Of a stretch of DNA of 64,000 bases, positions 45,839 to 54,747 are shown in pieces. Where the stretch lies: the NCBI GenBank assembly GCA_963795795.1, contig CAWCJS010000034.1, positions 558,001-622,000 of the forward strand, read 5' to 3'. Origin of the DNA: Palsa-504 sp963795795 (GTDB lineage: Bacteria; Actinomycetota; Actinomycetes; Streptosporangiales; Streptosporangiaceae). The notes below the pieces were generated by a model that searched no databases, was not told where the DNA came from, and was given only the letters and a program-made list of their open reading frames with translations. Position numbers and translations under genes: made by a program. The number at the start of each line of letters is the position of its first letter. Within the stretch, counting starts at the first letter, position 1.

Positions 45839-46956
45839 GGGGAATCACCCGGGTAGGTCCTCGGCACCCGGGCCCCGATGCCCGTGGCGATCTCGTACGA
45901 GATCCCGCCGATCGCCTCACCCCATTCCTGCGCGGTGGCCTCGCCGTCGTCCCCCGGCCCGAATAGGGTCACCTCGTCGCCGGCCTCGACCGGCTCGTCG
46001 CCGAAGTCCACCACGAACTGATCCATGCAGACCGTGCCCGTAATCGGCCAGCGCCGGCCGCGGGCGGTCACCAGGCGAGAGCCGGACGCGGCGCGCGGCA
46101 CGCCGTCCGCGTAGCCGAGCGGCACGAGGCCGAGGGTGGTCTCGCGCTCGGTGACGTAGCGGTGCCCGTACGAGACCCCGGAGCCGGCGGGCACCCGCTT
46201 GACCAGGGCCAGCTTGGCGCGCAGGGTCATCGCCGGGCGCAGCCAGGCCGGCGCGCCGCCCGGCAGGGTCGACAGGCCGTAGAGGGCGCCGCCGAACCGC
46301 ACCAGGTCGAGCCGGGTTTCCGGGACGGTCAGCGCGGCCGCGGTGTTGGCGATGTGCCTGACGTGGGGCGTGAGGCCCGCCTTCTCGGCGTACGCGCAGG
46401 CGTCGAGGAACGCCTCCAGCTGGGCGGCGATGGACGGGTGGCCCGGGAGGTCCGCGCACGCGAAGTGCGACCACAGGCCGGTCACCCGGGCCAGCCCACG
46501 GGCCTGGGCGCTCGCGGCGGCGTCGACGAGCGCGGGCCAGCCGGCGCGGGTGGCCCCGCCGCGGCTCAGCCCGGTGTCGGCCTTCAGCTGCAGCCGGGCC
46601 CGGACCTCCGCACGGTCGGCCGCCTCGGCGATCTGCGCGGCGTACGCGGCCGAGCCGGCCGTGAGGTCGACGCGCTGCCTGATCGCCTCCAGCGGGTCGC
46701 CGAACGCCATCAGGCACAGCAGCGGGACGGCGATTCCCGCCCTCCGCAGCGTCACCGCCTCGGTCGTGTCGGCGACGCCGAGCCAGCCGGCCCCGCCGAT
46801 CAGCGCGGCCCGGGCCGCGGGGATCATGCCGTGCCCGTACCCGTCCGCCTTGACCACCGCCATCACCGCGCTGCCGGAGACGTGCTCTCGCAGCGCGGCG
46901 ACGTTGGCGGTGATCGCGCCGAGATCGACGAACGCCTGCCGGTCCATGACGCTCAC
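45835..46956 (-). CDS. alr: Alanine racemase
   Basis: A 373-residue PLP enzyme making D-alanine for peptidoglycan. The PLP lysine is K36 in AVVKADGYGHG, and the opposing catalytic Tyr lies in SGVSYGHRY. RFGGALYGL, SHFACAD and CMDQFVVD are family blocks. Length is standard. Its stop overlaps tsaE and its start overlaps the nnr stop, in the operon order glmM-nnr-alr-tsaE. Confidence 0.97.
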   Translation of the reverse strand: MSVMDRQAFVDLGAITANVAALREHVSGSAVMAVVKADGYGHGMIPAARAALIGGAGWLGVADTTEAVTLRRAGIAVPLLCLMAFGDPLEAIRQRVDLTAGSAAYAAQIAEAADRAEVRARLQLKADTGLSRGGATRAGWPALVDAAASAQARGLARVTGLWSHFACADLPGHPSIAAQLEAFLDACAYAEKAGLTPHVRHIANTAAALTVPETRLDLVRFGGALYGLSTLPGGAPAWLRPAMTLRAKLALVKRVPAGSGVSYGHRYVTERETTLGLVPLGYADGVPRAASGSRLVTARGRRWPITGTVCMDQFVVDFGDEPVEAGDEVTLFGPGDDGEATAQEWGEAIGGISYEIATGIGARVPRTYPGDSP

Positions 46957-48467
46957 AGGCTCCTGAACGCCGCAGGTAGCGCCCGGACCACGTCGGAGGC
47001 CCCGATCGGCGCCTCGCCGGGCGCCCGGGCACCGTCCAGGCCGTGCGGGGCCACGGCCAGCCGCGCGGCCAGCCCGTGCAGGTAGGCGCCGGCCAGGCCC
47101 GCCTGCGCGGGCTCGAGGCCCTGCGCGAGCAGCGCGCCGGAAAGCCCGGACAGCACGTCGCCGGTGCCCGCGGTGGCCAGCCAGGGCGTGCCGGTCGGAC
47201 TCACCAATAGGGGCCCGTCGGACGGCGGAGCGATGACCGTGGTCGAGCCCTTCAGCAGCACGGTGACGCCGAGCCTGGCCGCCGCCCGGCGGGCGTGCTC
47301 GGCCCGGCGGGCCTCGACGCTGTCCGCGTCGGTGCGCAGCAGCCTGGCCAGCTCCCCGGCGTGCGGCGTGATCAGCGTCGGCGCCGCGCGCGGGAGCAGG
47401 CCCGGCTCATGGCTGAGGATGGTCAGGCCGTCCGCGTCCACCAGGACCGGCAGGTCGGTGCCGAGCACCGCCGCCAGCCGGGCGGCGGCGTCGGGCCCGG
47501 TGCCCATGCCGGGGCCCGCGACCCACGCCTGGACCCGGCCGACGGATCCGATCAGGTCCCAGCCGGGCGCGTCGGGGTGAACCGTGAGCACGGCCTCGGG
47601 CCACACCTGCCGGACCGCTGCGGCCGCGACCTCGCCGGTCACGACCCGGACCATGCCCGCCCCGCCGCGCACCGCCCCCCCGGTGGCCAGCACGGCCGCC
47701 CCGGCGAAGCGGTCGCTGCCGACGAGCAAGCCGACCACGCCCCGGCGGTACTTGTCCGATTCCGGCCCGGGGCGGGGCAGCAGGCCGGCGATGTCGTCCC
47801 GCTGCGGGGCCAGGGCGCTCGGCGGGTCCGGCAGGTACGGGCCCAGGCCGATGTCGACGAGATCCAGGGCGCCCGCGTACCGGGCCCCCGGGTCGATCAG
47901 CAGGCCGGGCTTGATCGCGCCGAACGTCACGGTGACGTCGGCCCGCACCGCCAGGCCCTCGACGGCCCCGGTGTCGGCGTCGATCCCGCTCGGCAGGTCG
48001 ACGGCCACCACGGTCGCATCGGCCTCGCCGGCCTGGCGGGCCAGGCCGGCGAACGGTTCGCGCAGGCCCGACCGCCCGCCGATGCCGAGCAGGCCGTCGA
48101 TGATCAGGTCGGCCCGGGCGAACTCCTCACCCTGGGCGGCGTCGCCGTCCACGATCTGGCCGCCCGCGCCGATGAGCTCGGCGGTGCCGCCCTCGTGGGC
48201 CTTCGGCCCGGCCATGATCGCGGTGACTACCGCGCCGCGCCGCGCCAGCAGGGCGCCCGCGTACAGCGCGTCGCCCCCGTTGTCTCCGGTCCCGGTCAGC
48301 ACCAGGACCCGGGCCCCGTACACGTACCCCGGAGACCGGCCCAGCAGGGCCGTGCAGGCCGACGCGAGCCCGGCGGCGGCCCGGCGCATCAGCGTCCCGT
48401 CGGGCAGCAGGTCCATCAGCGCGCGCTCGGCCGCCCGGACCGCGGCGACCTGGTAGGCGTGTCGCAT
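46953..48467 (-). CDS. nnr: Bifunctional NAD(P)HX epimerase/dehydratase
   Basis: A 504-residue fusion repairing hydrated NAD(P)H. The N-terminal YjeF_N epimerase domain (about 1-215) has GTGDNGGDALYAGALLARRG and VDLPSGIDADTG. The C-terminal carbohydrate-kinase-like dehydratase (about 230-495) has WVAGPGMGTGP, ITPHAGELARLL and GTGDVLSGLSGALLAQG. The ATG at 48467 is 10 bp after the glmM stop, and it overlaps alr at its 3' end. Confidence 0.95.
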   Translation of the reverse strand: MRHAYQVAAVRAAERALMDLLPDGTLMRRAAAGLASACTALLGRSPGYVYGARVLVLTGTGDNGGDALYAGALLARRGAVVTAIMAGPKAHEGGTAELIGAGGQIVDGDAAQGEEFARADLIIDGLLGIGGRSGLREPFAGLARQAGEADATVVAVDLPSGIDADTGAVEGLAVRADVTVTFGAIKPGLLIDPGARYAGALDLVDIGLGPYLPDPPSALAPQRDDIAGLLPRPGPESDKYRRGVVGLLVGSDRFAGAAVLATGGAVRGGAGMVRVVTGEVAAAAVRQVWPEAVLTVHPDAPGWDLIGSVGRVQAWVAGPGMGTGPDAAARLAAVLGTDLPVLVDADGLTILSHEPGLLPRAAPTLITPHAGELARLLRTDADSVEARRAEHARRAAARLGVTVLLKGSTTVIAPPSDGPLLVSPTGTPWLATAGTGDVLSGLSGALLAQGLEPAQAGLAGAYLHGLAARLAVAPHGLDGARAPGEAPIGASDVVRALPAAFRSL

Positions 48468-48477
48468 GCGGCGGCCC

Positions 48478-49842
48478 CTACTGGCCGGCGAGGGCCAGCC
48501 GGACCTCGTCCGCCAGCTGGCCGATGACCAGTTCGGCCAGGTGGGCGTCCTCCGCCTGGACCATCAGCCGGATCGCGGGCTCGGTACCGCTCGGCCGGAC
48601 CAGGACCCGTCCCTTGCCGGCCAGCCGGGATTCGGCCGCCGAGACCGCCGCGTCGACCCGGGGGCCGAGCTGCGACGCCTCGCCGGGCACGTTGAGGAGC
48701 ACCTGCGGGTACCGGCGCATCATGGCGGCCGCCGCGGCCACGCTGACCCCGCGGCGGTTCACCGCGGCCAGGAATTGCAGGCTGGTCAGCACGCCGTCGC
48801 CGGTGCTGGCGTGCTCGAGCAGGATGACGTGCCCGGACTGCTCGCCGCCGAGGACGTAGCCGCCGTCCCGCATGACCGCGGAGACGTGCTTGTCGCCGAC
48901 CGGGGTCTCGATCACCTCGACCCCGGCCTCGCGCATCGCCACATGGAAGCCCTGGTTCGACATGACGGTGACCACCACCGCGTCGTGCGCCAGCCGGCCC
49001 GATTCCTTCAGCTCGGCGGCGAGCACGGTCAGGATCTGGTCCCCGTCCAGCGGCTGCCCGTCCGCGTCCACGGCCAGGCACCGGTCGGCGTCACCGTCGT
49101 AGGCGATGCCGGCGTCCGCGCCGAACCTGACCACGGCCTCGCCCAGGGCCTCCAGGCACGTCGATCCGCAGCCTTCGTTGATGTTCACGCCGTCGGGCTC
49201 GGCGCCGATGGTGATGACCTCCGCCCCGGCGCGGCGCAGCGCGATCGGCGCGACGAGGTACGCCGCGCCGTGCGCGCAGTCGACCACCACGCGCAGCCCG
49301 GCCAGCGGCAGCCGCGGTTCGGTGGGCAGCGTGGCCAGCAGGTGGTCGACGTACCGTTCCTGCTCGACGCTGGTCTCGGTGACCCGGCCGAAGAAGGTCC
49401 TGAGCTGCGGGGCCGCCTTGAGTTCCGCCTCGATCTCGTCCTCGGTGGCGTCGGGCAGCTTGACCCCGCCGCGGCCGAAGAACTTGATCCCGTTGTCCCG
49501 GGCCGGGTTGTGGCTCGCGGAGATGACCACGCCGAAGTCCGCGCCCAGCGCCTTGGTCAGGTACGCCACCCCGGGCGTCGGGATGACCCCGAGGCGCAGG
49601 ACGTCGACGCCGGCGCTGGCCAGGCCGGCTACCACGGCCGCCTCGAGGAACGGGCCGGACGCGCGCGGGTCCCGGCCGATGACGGCGACCGCGCGCGGCC
49701 CGTCGGTGACGTCCGCCCGGCCGAGCACGGCGGCGGCGGCCACGCCGAGATCCAGGGCCAGGCCGACGGTCAGATCGTGCCCCGCGACCCCCCGGACACC
49801 GTCCGTGCCGAACAGACGGCCGCGCTGACCCGCTTCGCCCAC
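48478..49842 (-). CDS. glmM: Phosphoglucosamine mutase
   Basis: A 454-residue alpha-D-phosphohexomutase converting GlcN-6-P to GlcN-1-P for peptidoglycan precursors. The N terminus RLFGTDGVRGVA, phosphoserine loop ISASHNPARDNG with catalytic S110, metal loop DGDADRC, sugar-binding GGEQSGH and phosphate-binding RPSGTEP are all present. The start is a GTG at 49842, 64 bp after rpsI. Confidence 0.97.
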   Translation of the reverse strand: MGEAGQRGRLFGTDGVRGVAGHDLTVGLALDLGVAAAAVLGRADVTDGPRAVAVIGRDPRASGPFLEAAVVAGLASAGVDVLRLGVIPTPGVAYLTKALGADFGVVISASHNPARDNGIKFFGRGGVKLPDATEDEIEAELKAAPQLRTFFGRVTETSVEQERYVDHLLATLPTEPRLPLAGLRVVVDCAHGAAYLVAPIALRRAGAEVITIGAEPDGVNINEGCGSTCLEALGEAVVRFGADAGIAYDGDADRCLAVDADGQPLDGDQILTVLAAELKESGRLAHDAVVVTVMSNQGFHVAMREAGVEVIETPVGDKHVSAVMRDGGYVLGGEQSGHVILLEHASTGDGVLTSLQFLAAVNRRGVSVAAAAAMMRRYPQVLLNVPGEASQLGPRVDAAVSAAESRLAGKGRVLVRPSGTEPAIRLMVQAEDAHLAELVIGQLADEVRLALAGQ

Positions 49843-49906
49843 TATTGCTCCCGCCCGTTGCTCGGCTCGTGTGCGCTGGCGTGGCCCGGCAGGCGCCAGG
49901 CAGGCC

Positions 49907-50449
49907 CTACCGCTTGGAGTACTGCGGCGCCTTGCGAGCCTTCTTCAGGCCGTACTTCTTGCGCTCCTTGACCCGGGCGTCCCTGGTGAGGAACCCGGCC
50001 TTCTTCAGCGCCGGGCGGTTCTCCGGGTCGACCAGCGTCAGCGCGCGGGTCACGCCCAACCGCAGCGCACCCGCCTGCCCGGTGACGCCGCCGCCGGTAA
50101 TGCGGGAGACCACGTCGAACTTGCCCTCCGCGCCGAGGGTCACGAACGGCTCGTTGACCAGCTGCTGGTGCACCTTGTTCGGGAAGTACACGTCGAGCGA
50201 CCGGCCGTTGATCAGCCACTGCCCGGTACCGGGGAGGATCCGGACGCGCGCGATCGCCTCCTTGCGCCTGCCGGTGCCCCCCGCGTTACCGGTCACCACC
50301 GGGCGCCGGACGACAGCGCGCGCCGGAGAGTCCTGGGCGGTTTCCGTCGTGTACTCCGACGGCGCGTCCGTGCCGAGTTCGTCATCGGCGTACTCGGGGT
50401 AATCGGCGTCGTCGACGCCTGCGGCGCTTCCGCCAGTGGGCTCAGCCAC
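49907..50449 (-). CDS. rpsI: 30S ribosomal protein S9
   Basis: A 180-residue uS9. The conserved body starts at about residue 60 (GRRKEAIARVRILPGTG) and ends with the decoding-site tail KKARKAPQYSKR. The first 50 residues form an acidic, disordered extension typical of actinobacterial S9. The start is a GTG at 50449. It follows rplM by 45 bp on the same strand. Confidence 0.97.
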   Translation of the reverse strand: MAEPTGGSAAGVDDADYPEYADDELGTDAPSEYTTETAQDSPARAVVRRPVVTGNAGGTGRRKEAIARVRILPGTGQWLINGRSLDVYFPNKVHQQLVNEPFVTLGAEGKFDVVSRITGGGVTGQAGALRLGVTRALTLVDPENRPALKKAGFLTRDARVKERKKYGLKKARKAPQYSKR

Positions 50450-50494
50450 GGTCTGTTCCTCGTGCTTCCTGTCTGGGCTGCGGCTCGATCGGCG

Positions 50495-50938
50495 CTACTG
50501 CGCGATCTGCGTGATCTCGTACGGCTGAGGCTGCTGCGCCTGGTGCGGGTGATCGGGTCCCGCGTACACCTTCAGCTTGCGGAGCGTCTTGCGGCCCAGG
50601 GAGTTCTTGGGCAGCATCCCCCGGACGGCCTTCTCCACCGCGCGCTCGGGGCTGGCGGCCATCAGGCTCGCGTACGAGACCGACCGCAGGCCGCCCGGGT
50701 ACCCGGAATGCCGGTACGCGTACTTGTCCTGCAGCTTGGTCCCGGTGAGCGCGACCTTGGCCGCGTTGACCACGATGACGAAGTCGCCGGTGTCCACGTG
50801 CGGCGCGAAGATCGGCTTGTGCTTGCCTCGCAGCAGCACCGCCACGTGGCTGGCCAGGCGGCCGAGCACGACGTCGGACGCGTCGACGACATGCCACCGC
50901 CGCGTTATGTCACTGTCCTTCGGGCTGAAAGTGCGCAC
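50495..50938 (-). CDS. rplM: 50S ribosomal protein L13
   Basis: A 147-residue uL13 with RTFSPKDSDITRRWHVVDASDVVLGRLAS, GDFVIVVNA and AVRGMLPKNSLGRKTLRKLKVYAG. The GTG at 50938 gives the standard length; reading further upstream to 51088 crosses the promoter. First gene of the rplM-rpsI pair and probably the start of the operon leading into glmM. Confidence 0.96.
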   Translation of the reverse strand: MRTFSPKDSDITRRWHVVDASDVVLGRLASHVAVLLRGKHKPIFAPHVDTGDFVIVVNAAKVALTGTKLQDKYAYRHSGYPGGLRSVSYASLMAASPERAVEKAVRGMLPKNSLGRKTLRKLKVYAGPDHPHQAQQPQPYEITQIAQ

Positions 50939-51142
50939 AGTCCTGAGCCTTCGCGTATGTTTCGTGGTCTTGCCGGCCTGCGGGGGTCCCCGCCGACGTG
51001 CCGAGCAGCGCGGGACGCGCGCAGGTGGCACGCAACGTACAGCGCGCCAATGTCGCGCACGACGCCAATGCAGCATACTCCCACTCACCCGGTGATGCCA
51101 AAGCGACGCCGCCAGCGCCGATCATGACGCTACCCTCGTGGT
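50939..51142. promoter_or_regulatory. Divergent promoter region of rplM and a membrane-protein gene
   Basis: This 204-bp gap must drive rplM to the left and the 51143 gene to the right. No strong operator, hairpin or coding signal was recognised. A -35/-10 pair is not obvious by eye. Confidence 0.35.
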
Positions 51143-52120
51143 ATGGATGAGCGGGGCCGGACTCCCGTGCGCGGTTTCCCTCCGGTGCGCGGGCAGCTTG
51201 ACGAGGCGTTCGGCCTCTCGCATGACGCCTGGCCGGGGCCCGCGGAACAGGCCACCGAGTACACCGCCGCCGAGTACACCGCCACCGAGTACACCGCCTC
51301 CTTCGAGTACTCGGCCGCCGAAGACGGCGACACCCACGACCTGTACGACGGGCCGGTCCCCGCGGCGGCCGCCGTGACCGAGGGCGGGCGCAGGCGGAAC
51401 GCCAAGGTCCGGCGCCGCTTCCCCCGGGGCGCCTATCTGGCCATGGCCGGCGTCGTCGTGATCGGCGCCGGGATCGCCGGGTTCAAGTACCTGTACGAGC
51501 ACCGGGTCAACGCGCCGATCTCCCCGGCGCTGAGGTTGCCGACGACCGTTCCCACCAACCCGGACTACATCAAGGCGCTCGGCAAGTGGCAGCACATCGG
51601 AACCAGGTCCGAGGACCCCAAGGCGCCGACCATCGACCAGCTGTTCCCGCCGCAGTTCGAGCTGAACGGCAGTTCCTTCGTCAGGACTGCGGCCAACACG
51701 ACCACGACCTGCTCGCTGGCGGTCTACGGCGCCAGCCTGCAGGCGGCGCTGCAGGGCGGGGGCTGCAGCGAGGTGCTGCGGGCAAGCTACGTGTCGGGCC
51801 CGATGATGGGCACCATCGGCGTGATCAACCTGGTCTCCGCCACCGAGGCGGGCAAGGCCGGCAAGGTAACCGGGCCGAAGGAGATCATCGCGCCGCTCGC
51901 CGCGAGCAAGGGCGTCACGAGCAAGCTGGGCACGGGCACCGGGGTCGTGCAGGCAGAGGTCAAGGGGCACTACCTGATCTTGATGTGGGCCGAGTTCACC
52001 GACCTGAAGTCACCGTCGACCTCGGCGCAGAAGCAGGAGCTCGAGCAGTTCGCCACGAACCTCGTCCTCGGCAGCGCGAACATCAACCTCAGCACCCGGA
52101 TGCTGACCGGCAAGGGCTGA
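51143..52120 (+). CDS. Single-pass membrane protein of unknown function
   Basis: A 325-residue protein. It has an acidic cytosolic N terminus with three EYTA-type repeats (51254-51298), a basic cluster (GGRRRNAKVRRRFPRG), one membrane helix (AYLAMAGVVVIGAGIAGFKYL) and a large extracytoplasmic domain with two Cys (TTTCSLAV, GGGCSEVL). No family is recognised. It lies on the opposite strand inside an otherwise continuous ribosomal/truA region, and its last 32 bases overlap the truA 3' end. Confidence 0.75.
   Translation: MDERGRTPVRGFPPVRGQLDEAFGLSHDAWPGPAEQATEYTAAEYTATEYTASFEYSAAEDGDTHDLYDGPVPAAAAVTEGGRRRNAKVRRRFPRGAYLAMAGVVVIGAGIAGFKYLYEHRVNAPISPALRLPTTVPTNPDYIKALGKWQHIGTRSEDPKAPTIDQLFPPQFELNGSSFVRTAANTTTTCSLAVYGASLQAALQGGGCSEVLRASYVSGPMMGTIGVINLVSATEAGKAGKVTGPKEIIAPLAASKGVTSKLGTGTGVVQAEVKGHYLILMWAEFTDLKSPSTSAQKQELEQFATNLVLGSANINLSTRMLTGKG
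51254..51298 (+). repeat. Three 15-bp tandem repeats
   Basis: Units 51254-51268, 51269-51283 and 51284-51298 are variants of ACCGAGTACACCGCC, encoding T/A-E-Y-T-A in the cytosolic tail of the membrane protein. Confidence 0.85.
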
Positions 52121-52973
52121 CCGCGGGTTCGTTGGTCCGGGTCCGTACCCGGCGGGCCTGTTCGGCCCGCGCGGCGAGCGCGGCGTCCGGCGGGTAGCCC
52201 ACTTCCTCGAGGCACAGCGCGTGCGGGGCCATGACCCGGACCGCGGGATCGCGGACGGCGGCGGCCAGCAGCTCTGCGGGCCAGCCGGGCGGCCGGCGGC
52301 CCTCGCCGACCGCGATCATCGCGCCGACCAGCGAGCGCACCATGCTGTGGCAGAACGCGTCCGCGACCACGGTCGCGACCAGGATGCCGGCCTCGTCCCG
52401 GCGCCAGTCCAGGCGGCGCAGCGCCCGCACGGTGGTCGCCCCCGGCCTGCGCCGGCAGAAGGCGGCGAAGTCGTGCTCGCCCAGGCAGGTCGCGGCCGCC
52501 TCGTTCATCGCGGGCACGTCCAGGTGCCGGAAATACCAGAGCGTCTCGTGCCTGCGCACCGGGTCCGCGGCGGCCTCCTCGTCGCAGACGCGGTACGAGT
52601 AACGCCGCCACAGCGCGGAGAACCGCGCGTCGAACCCGTCGGGAGCAGGGCCGATGGCGCGCGCGCGTACGTCGGCGGGCAGGAGCCGGGCCAGCCGGGC
52701 CGCCGCGCGGTCCGCGCCCCGGTCGGCCGTGGCCGCCCAGGCGGACGCGGGCACGTCCGCGTGCACGACCTGCCCGCGCGCGTGCACGCCCGCGTCCGTC
52801 CGCCCGGCCACGGTCAGCGCGGGCGGCTCCGGCAGCCGCAGCACCTCGCCGAGGGCCGCCGCCACGACGCCTGCCACGGTCCGCCTGCCGGGCTGGGCGG
52901 CCCACCCGGAAAACGCTGACCCGTCGTACGAAAGGTCAAGCCGAAGCCGAACGAGCGGTGGTCCGGGCTCCAT
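52089..52973 (-). CDS. truA: tRNA pseudouridine(38-40) synthase TruA
   Basis: A 294-residue pseudouridine synthase for the anticodon stem. RLRLDLSYDGSAFSGW opens it, catalytic D60 lies in AGRTDAGVHARGQV, and FCHSMVRSLVGAM is the conserved late motif. The C-terminal extension of about 25 residues is non-conserved and overlaps the opposite-strand gene. The ATG at 52973 is 19 bp after rplQ. Copy D of the dispersed 16-mer lies at codons 4-9. Confidence 0.95.
   Translation of the reverse strand: MEPGPPLVRLRLDLSYDGSAFSGWAAQPGRRTVAGVVAAALGEVLRLPEPPALTVAGRTDAGVHARGQVVHADVPASAWAATADRGADRAAARLARLLPADVRARAIGPAPDGFDARFSALWRRYSYRVCDEEAAADPVRRHETLWYFRHLDVPAMNEAAATCLGEHDFAAFCRRRPGATTVRALRRLDWRRDEAGILVATVVADAFCHSMVRSLVGAMIAVGEGRRPPGWPAELLAAAVRDPAVRVMAPHALCLEEVGYPPDAALAARAEQARRVRTRTNEPAVSPCRSASGC
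52947..52962 (-). repeat. Dispersed element copy D, at the 5' end of truA
   Basis: The minus strand reads ACCACCGCTCGTTCGG here, identical to copies A to C, but the flanking CGGGG box is not conserved. It is read as part of PPLVRL in TruA, so its frame differs from those in tsaE and pcrA. Confidence 0.8.
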
Positions 52974-52992
52974 GCCGCCTCACCGGCCGGGG

Positions 52993-53574
52993 CTAGGCGT
53001 CCTCGTCCTCGGCGTCCTCGTCGGCTGCTTCGTCGCCCTGGTCGTCGTCGTATTCGCCGGACGTGTCGCCCACGTCCTCGTCGGCGATGTCCGTGACCTC
53101 GTCGTCCACCGGCGCCTCCGGTTCCTCGTCGGCGACGGCCACGGCGGTGGCGGCGGCCGCCGGGGCGGCGGTGGTGGCGGCGCGCCGGGCGCGGCGGCGG
53201 GGCTTGGCGGCCACGGCTTCCCCGTGGACCAGTTCGATGACCGCCATCGCGGCGTTGTCGCCCTTACGCGGACCGATCTTGGTGATGCGCGTGTACCCGC
53301 CGGCGCGCTCGGAATACTCGGGCGCGATCTCGGTGAACAGATGGTGCACCACGCTCCGGTCCGTGACCACGGTATACACGTGCCTGCGCGCGTGCAGGTC
53401 GCCGCGCTTGGCGAAGGTGATCAGGCGCTCGGCGACCGGCCGCAGCCTCTTGGCCTTGGCCTCGGTCGTCGTGATCCGGCCGTGCTGGAACAGCGCGGTG
53501 GCCAGATTCGCCAGGATGTGCCGCTCGTGGGCCGAGCTGCCGCCCAGGCGGTGGCCCTTGGTGGGCGTGGGCAT
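52993..53574 (-). CDS. rplQ: 50S ribosomal protein L17
   Basis: A 193-residue bL17. The body runs from PTPTKGHRLGGSSAHERHILANLATALF to GDNAAMAVIELV (about 1-118), followed by an Ala-rich and then strongly acidic tail of about 70 residues, common in actinobacteria. It follows rpoA by 60 bp and precedes truA. Confidence 0.96.
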   Translation of the reverse strand: MPTPTKGHRLGGSSAHERHILANLATALFQHGRITTTEAKAKRLRPVAERLITFAKRGDLHARRHVYTVVTDRSVVHHLFTEIAPEYSERAGGYTRITKIGPRKGDNAAMAVIELVHGEAVAAKPRRRARRAATTAAPAAAATAVAVADEEPEAPVDDEVTDIADEDVGDTSGEYDDDQGDEAADEDAEDEDA

Positions 53575-53634
53575 GCGGACCTCTCCTCGGTGCTCAGTGC
53601 TCTCTATTCAGCTGCGTGGCGGCTCGATGCCACG

Positions 53635-54648
53635 TCAGTACTGCTCGGTCTCCACGTAGCTCTCGTCGTCGTCGCCGTAGACGCCTACCGCGCTGCTCGG
53701 GTCGAACCCGGGCGGCGAGTCCTTGAGCGACAGCCCCATGTCTACGAGCTTCTGCTTGACTTCCTCGATCGACTTGGCGCCGAAGTTCCTGATGTCGAGC
53801 AGGTCCTGCTCGCTGCGGCCGACGAGCTCGCCGACCGTGTGAATGCCCTCGCGCTTCAGGCAGTTGTAGGAGCGCACGGTGAGGTTGAGGTCCTCGATCG
53901 GCAGGGCCAGATCGGCCGCCAGCGCGGCGTCCGTCGGCGAGGGGCCGATGTCGATGCCCTCGGCGTCGACGTTGAGCTCACGGGCCAGCCCGAACAGCTC
54001 GACCAGCGTCTTGCCCGCGCTCGCCACGGCGTCCCGCGGGCGCATGCACGGCTTGGTCTCCACGTCGAGGATGAGCCGATCGAAGTCGGTGCGCTGCTCG
54101 ACTCGGGTGGCCTCCACCTTGTAGGTCACCCGCAGGACGGGCGAGTAGATGGAGTCGATGGGGACCCGGCCGATTTCCTGGCCCGGCTGCTTGTTCTGCG
54201 TCGCCGAGACGTAACCGCGGCCCCGCTCGACGGTCAGCTCCATCTCGAGCTTGCCCTTGGCGTTCAGGGTGGCGATGTGCAGCTCGGGGTTGTGCACCTC
54301 GACGCCGGCCGGGGGCGCGATGTCCGCCGCGGTCACGTCGCCGGGACCCTGCTTGCGCAGGTACATGACCACCGGCTCGTCGTGCTCAGAGGAGACGACC
54401 AGTTCCTTGAGGTTCAGGATGATGTCGGTCACGTCTTCCTTGACGCCGGGCACGGTCGAGAACTCGTGCAGGACGCCCTCGATCCTGATGCTGGTCACGG
54501 CCGCGCCCGGGATGGACGACAGCAGCGTGCGCCGGAGCGAGTTGCCGATGGTGTAGCCGAAACCCGGCTCGAGCGGCTCGATGACGAACCTCGACCGGAA
54601 TTCGTCGACCTGCTCCTCGGTAAGCGAGGGGCGCTGGGCAATGAGCAT
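53635..54648 (-). CDS. rpoA: RNA polymerase alpha subunit
   Basis: A 337-residue alpha subunit. The N-terminal domain (about 1-230) has RSRFVIEPLEPGFGYTIGNSLRRTLLSSIPG, and the C-terminal UP-element/activator domain has DLNLTVRSYNCLKREGIHTVGEL and NFGAKSIEEVKQKL. Start ATG at 54648. Two tandem hairpins separate it from rpsD. Confidence 0.98.
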   Translation of the reverse strand: MLIAQRPSLTEEQVDEFRSRFVIEPLEPGFGYTIGNSLRRTLLSSIPGAAVTSIRIEGVLHEFSTVPGVKEDVTDIILNLKELVVSSEHDEPVVMYLRKQGPGDVTAADIAPPAGVEVHNPELHIATLNAKGKLEMELTVERGRGYVSATQNKQPGQEIGRVPIDSIYSPVLRVTYKVEATRVEQRTDFDRLILDVETKPCMRPRDAVASAGKTLVELFGLARELNVDAEGIDIGPSPTDAALAADLALPIEDLNLTVRSYNCLKREGIHTVGELVGRSEQDLLDIRNFGAKSIEEVKQKLVDMGLSLKDSPPGFDPSSAVGVYGDDDESYVETEQY

Positions 54649-54692
54649 GATGGTTCCTTTCCGCGCCGCCCGCTATATGACGACGCGATCAG

Positions 54693-54744
54693 CGGGCCGG
54701 TGACCCGGCCCGTAAAACGCCTGCGCCGCCGACGGCGGCGCAGG
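54693..54744 (-). terminator. Two tandem hairpins between rpsD and rpoA
   Basis: Just after the rpsD stop: CCTGCGCCGCC-gtc-GGCGGCGCAGG (11-bp arms, 54720-54744 on the minus strand), then CGTTTTACG, then CGGGCCGG-gtca-CCGGCCCG (54693-54712). The first stem with its TTTT resembles an intrinsic terminator or attenuator inside an operon. Confidence 0.7.
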
Positions 54745-54747
54745 GGA

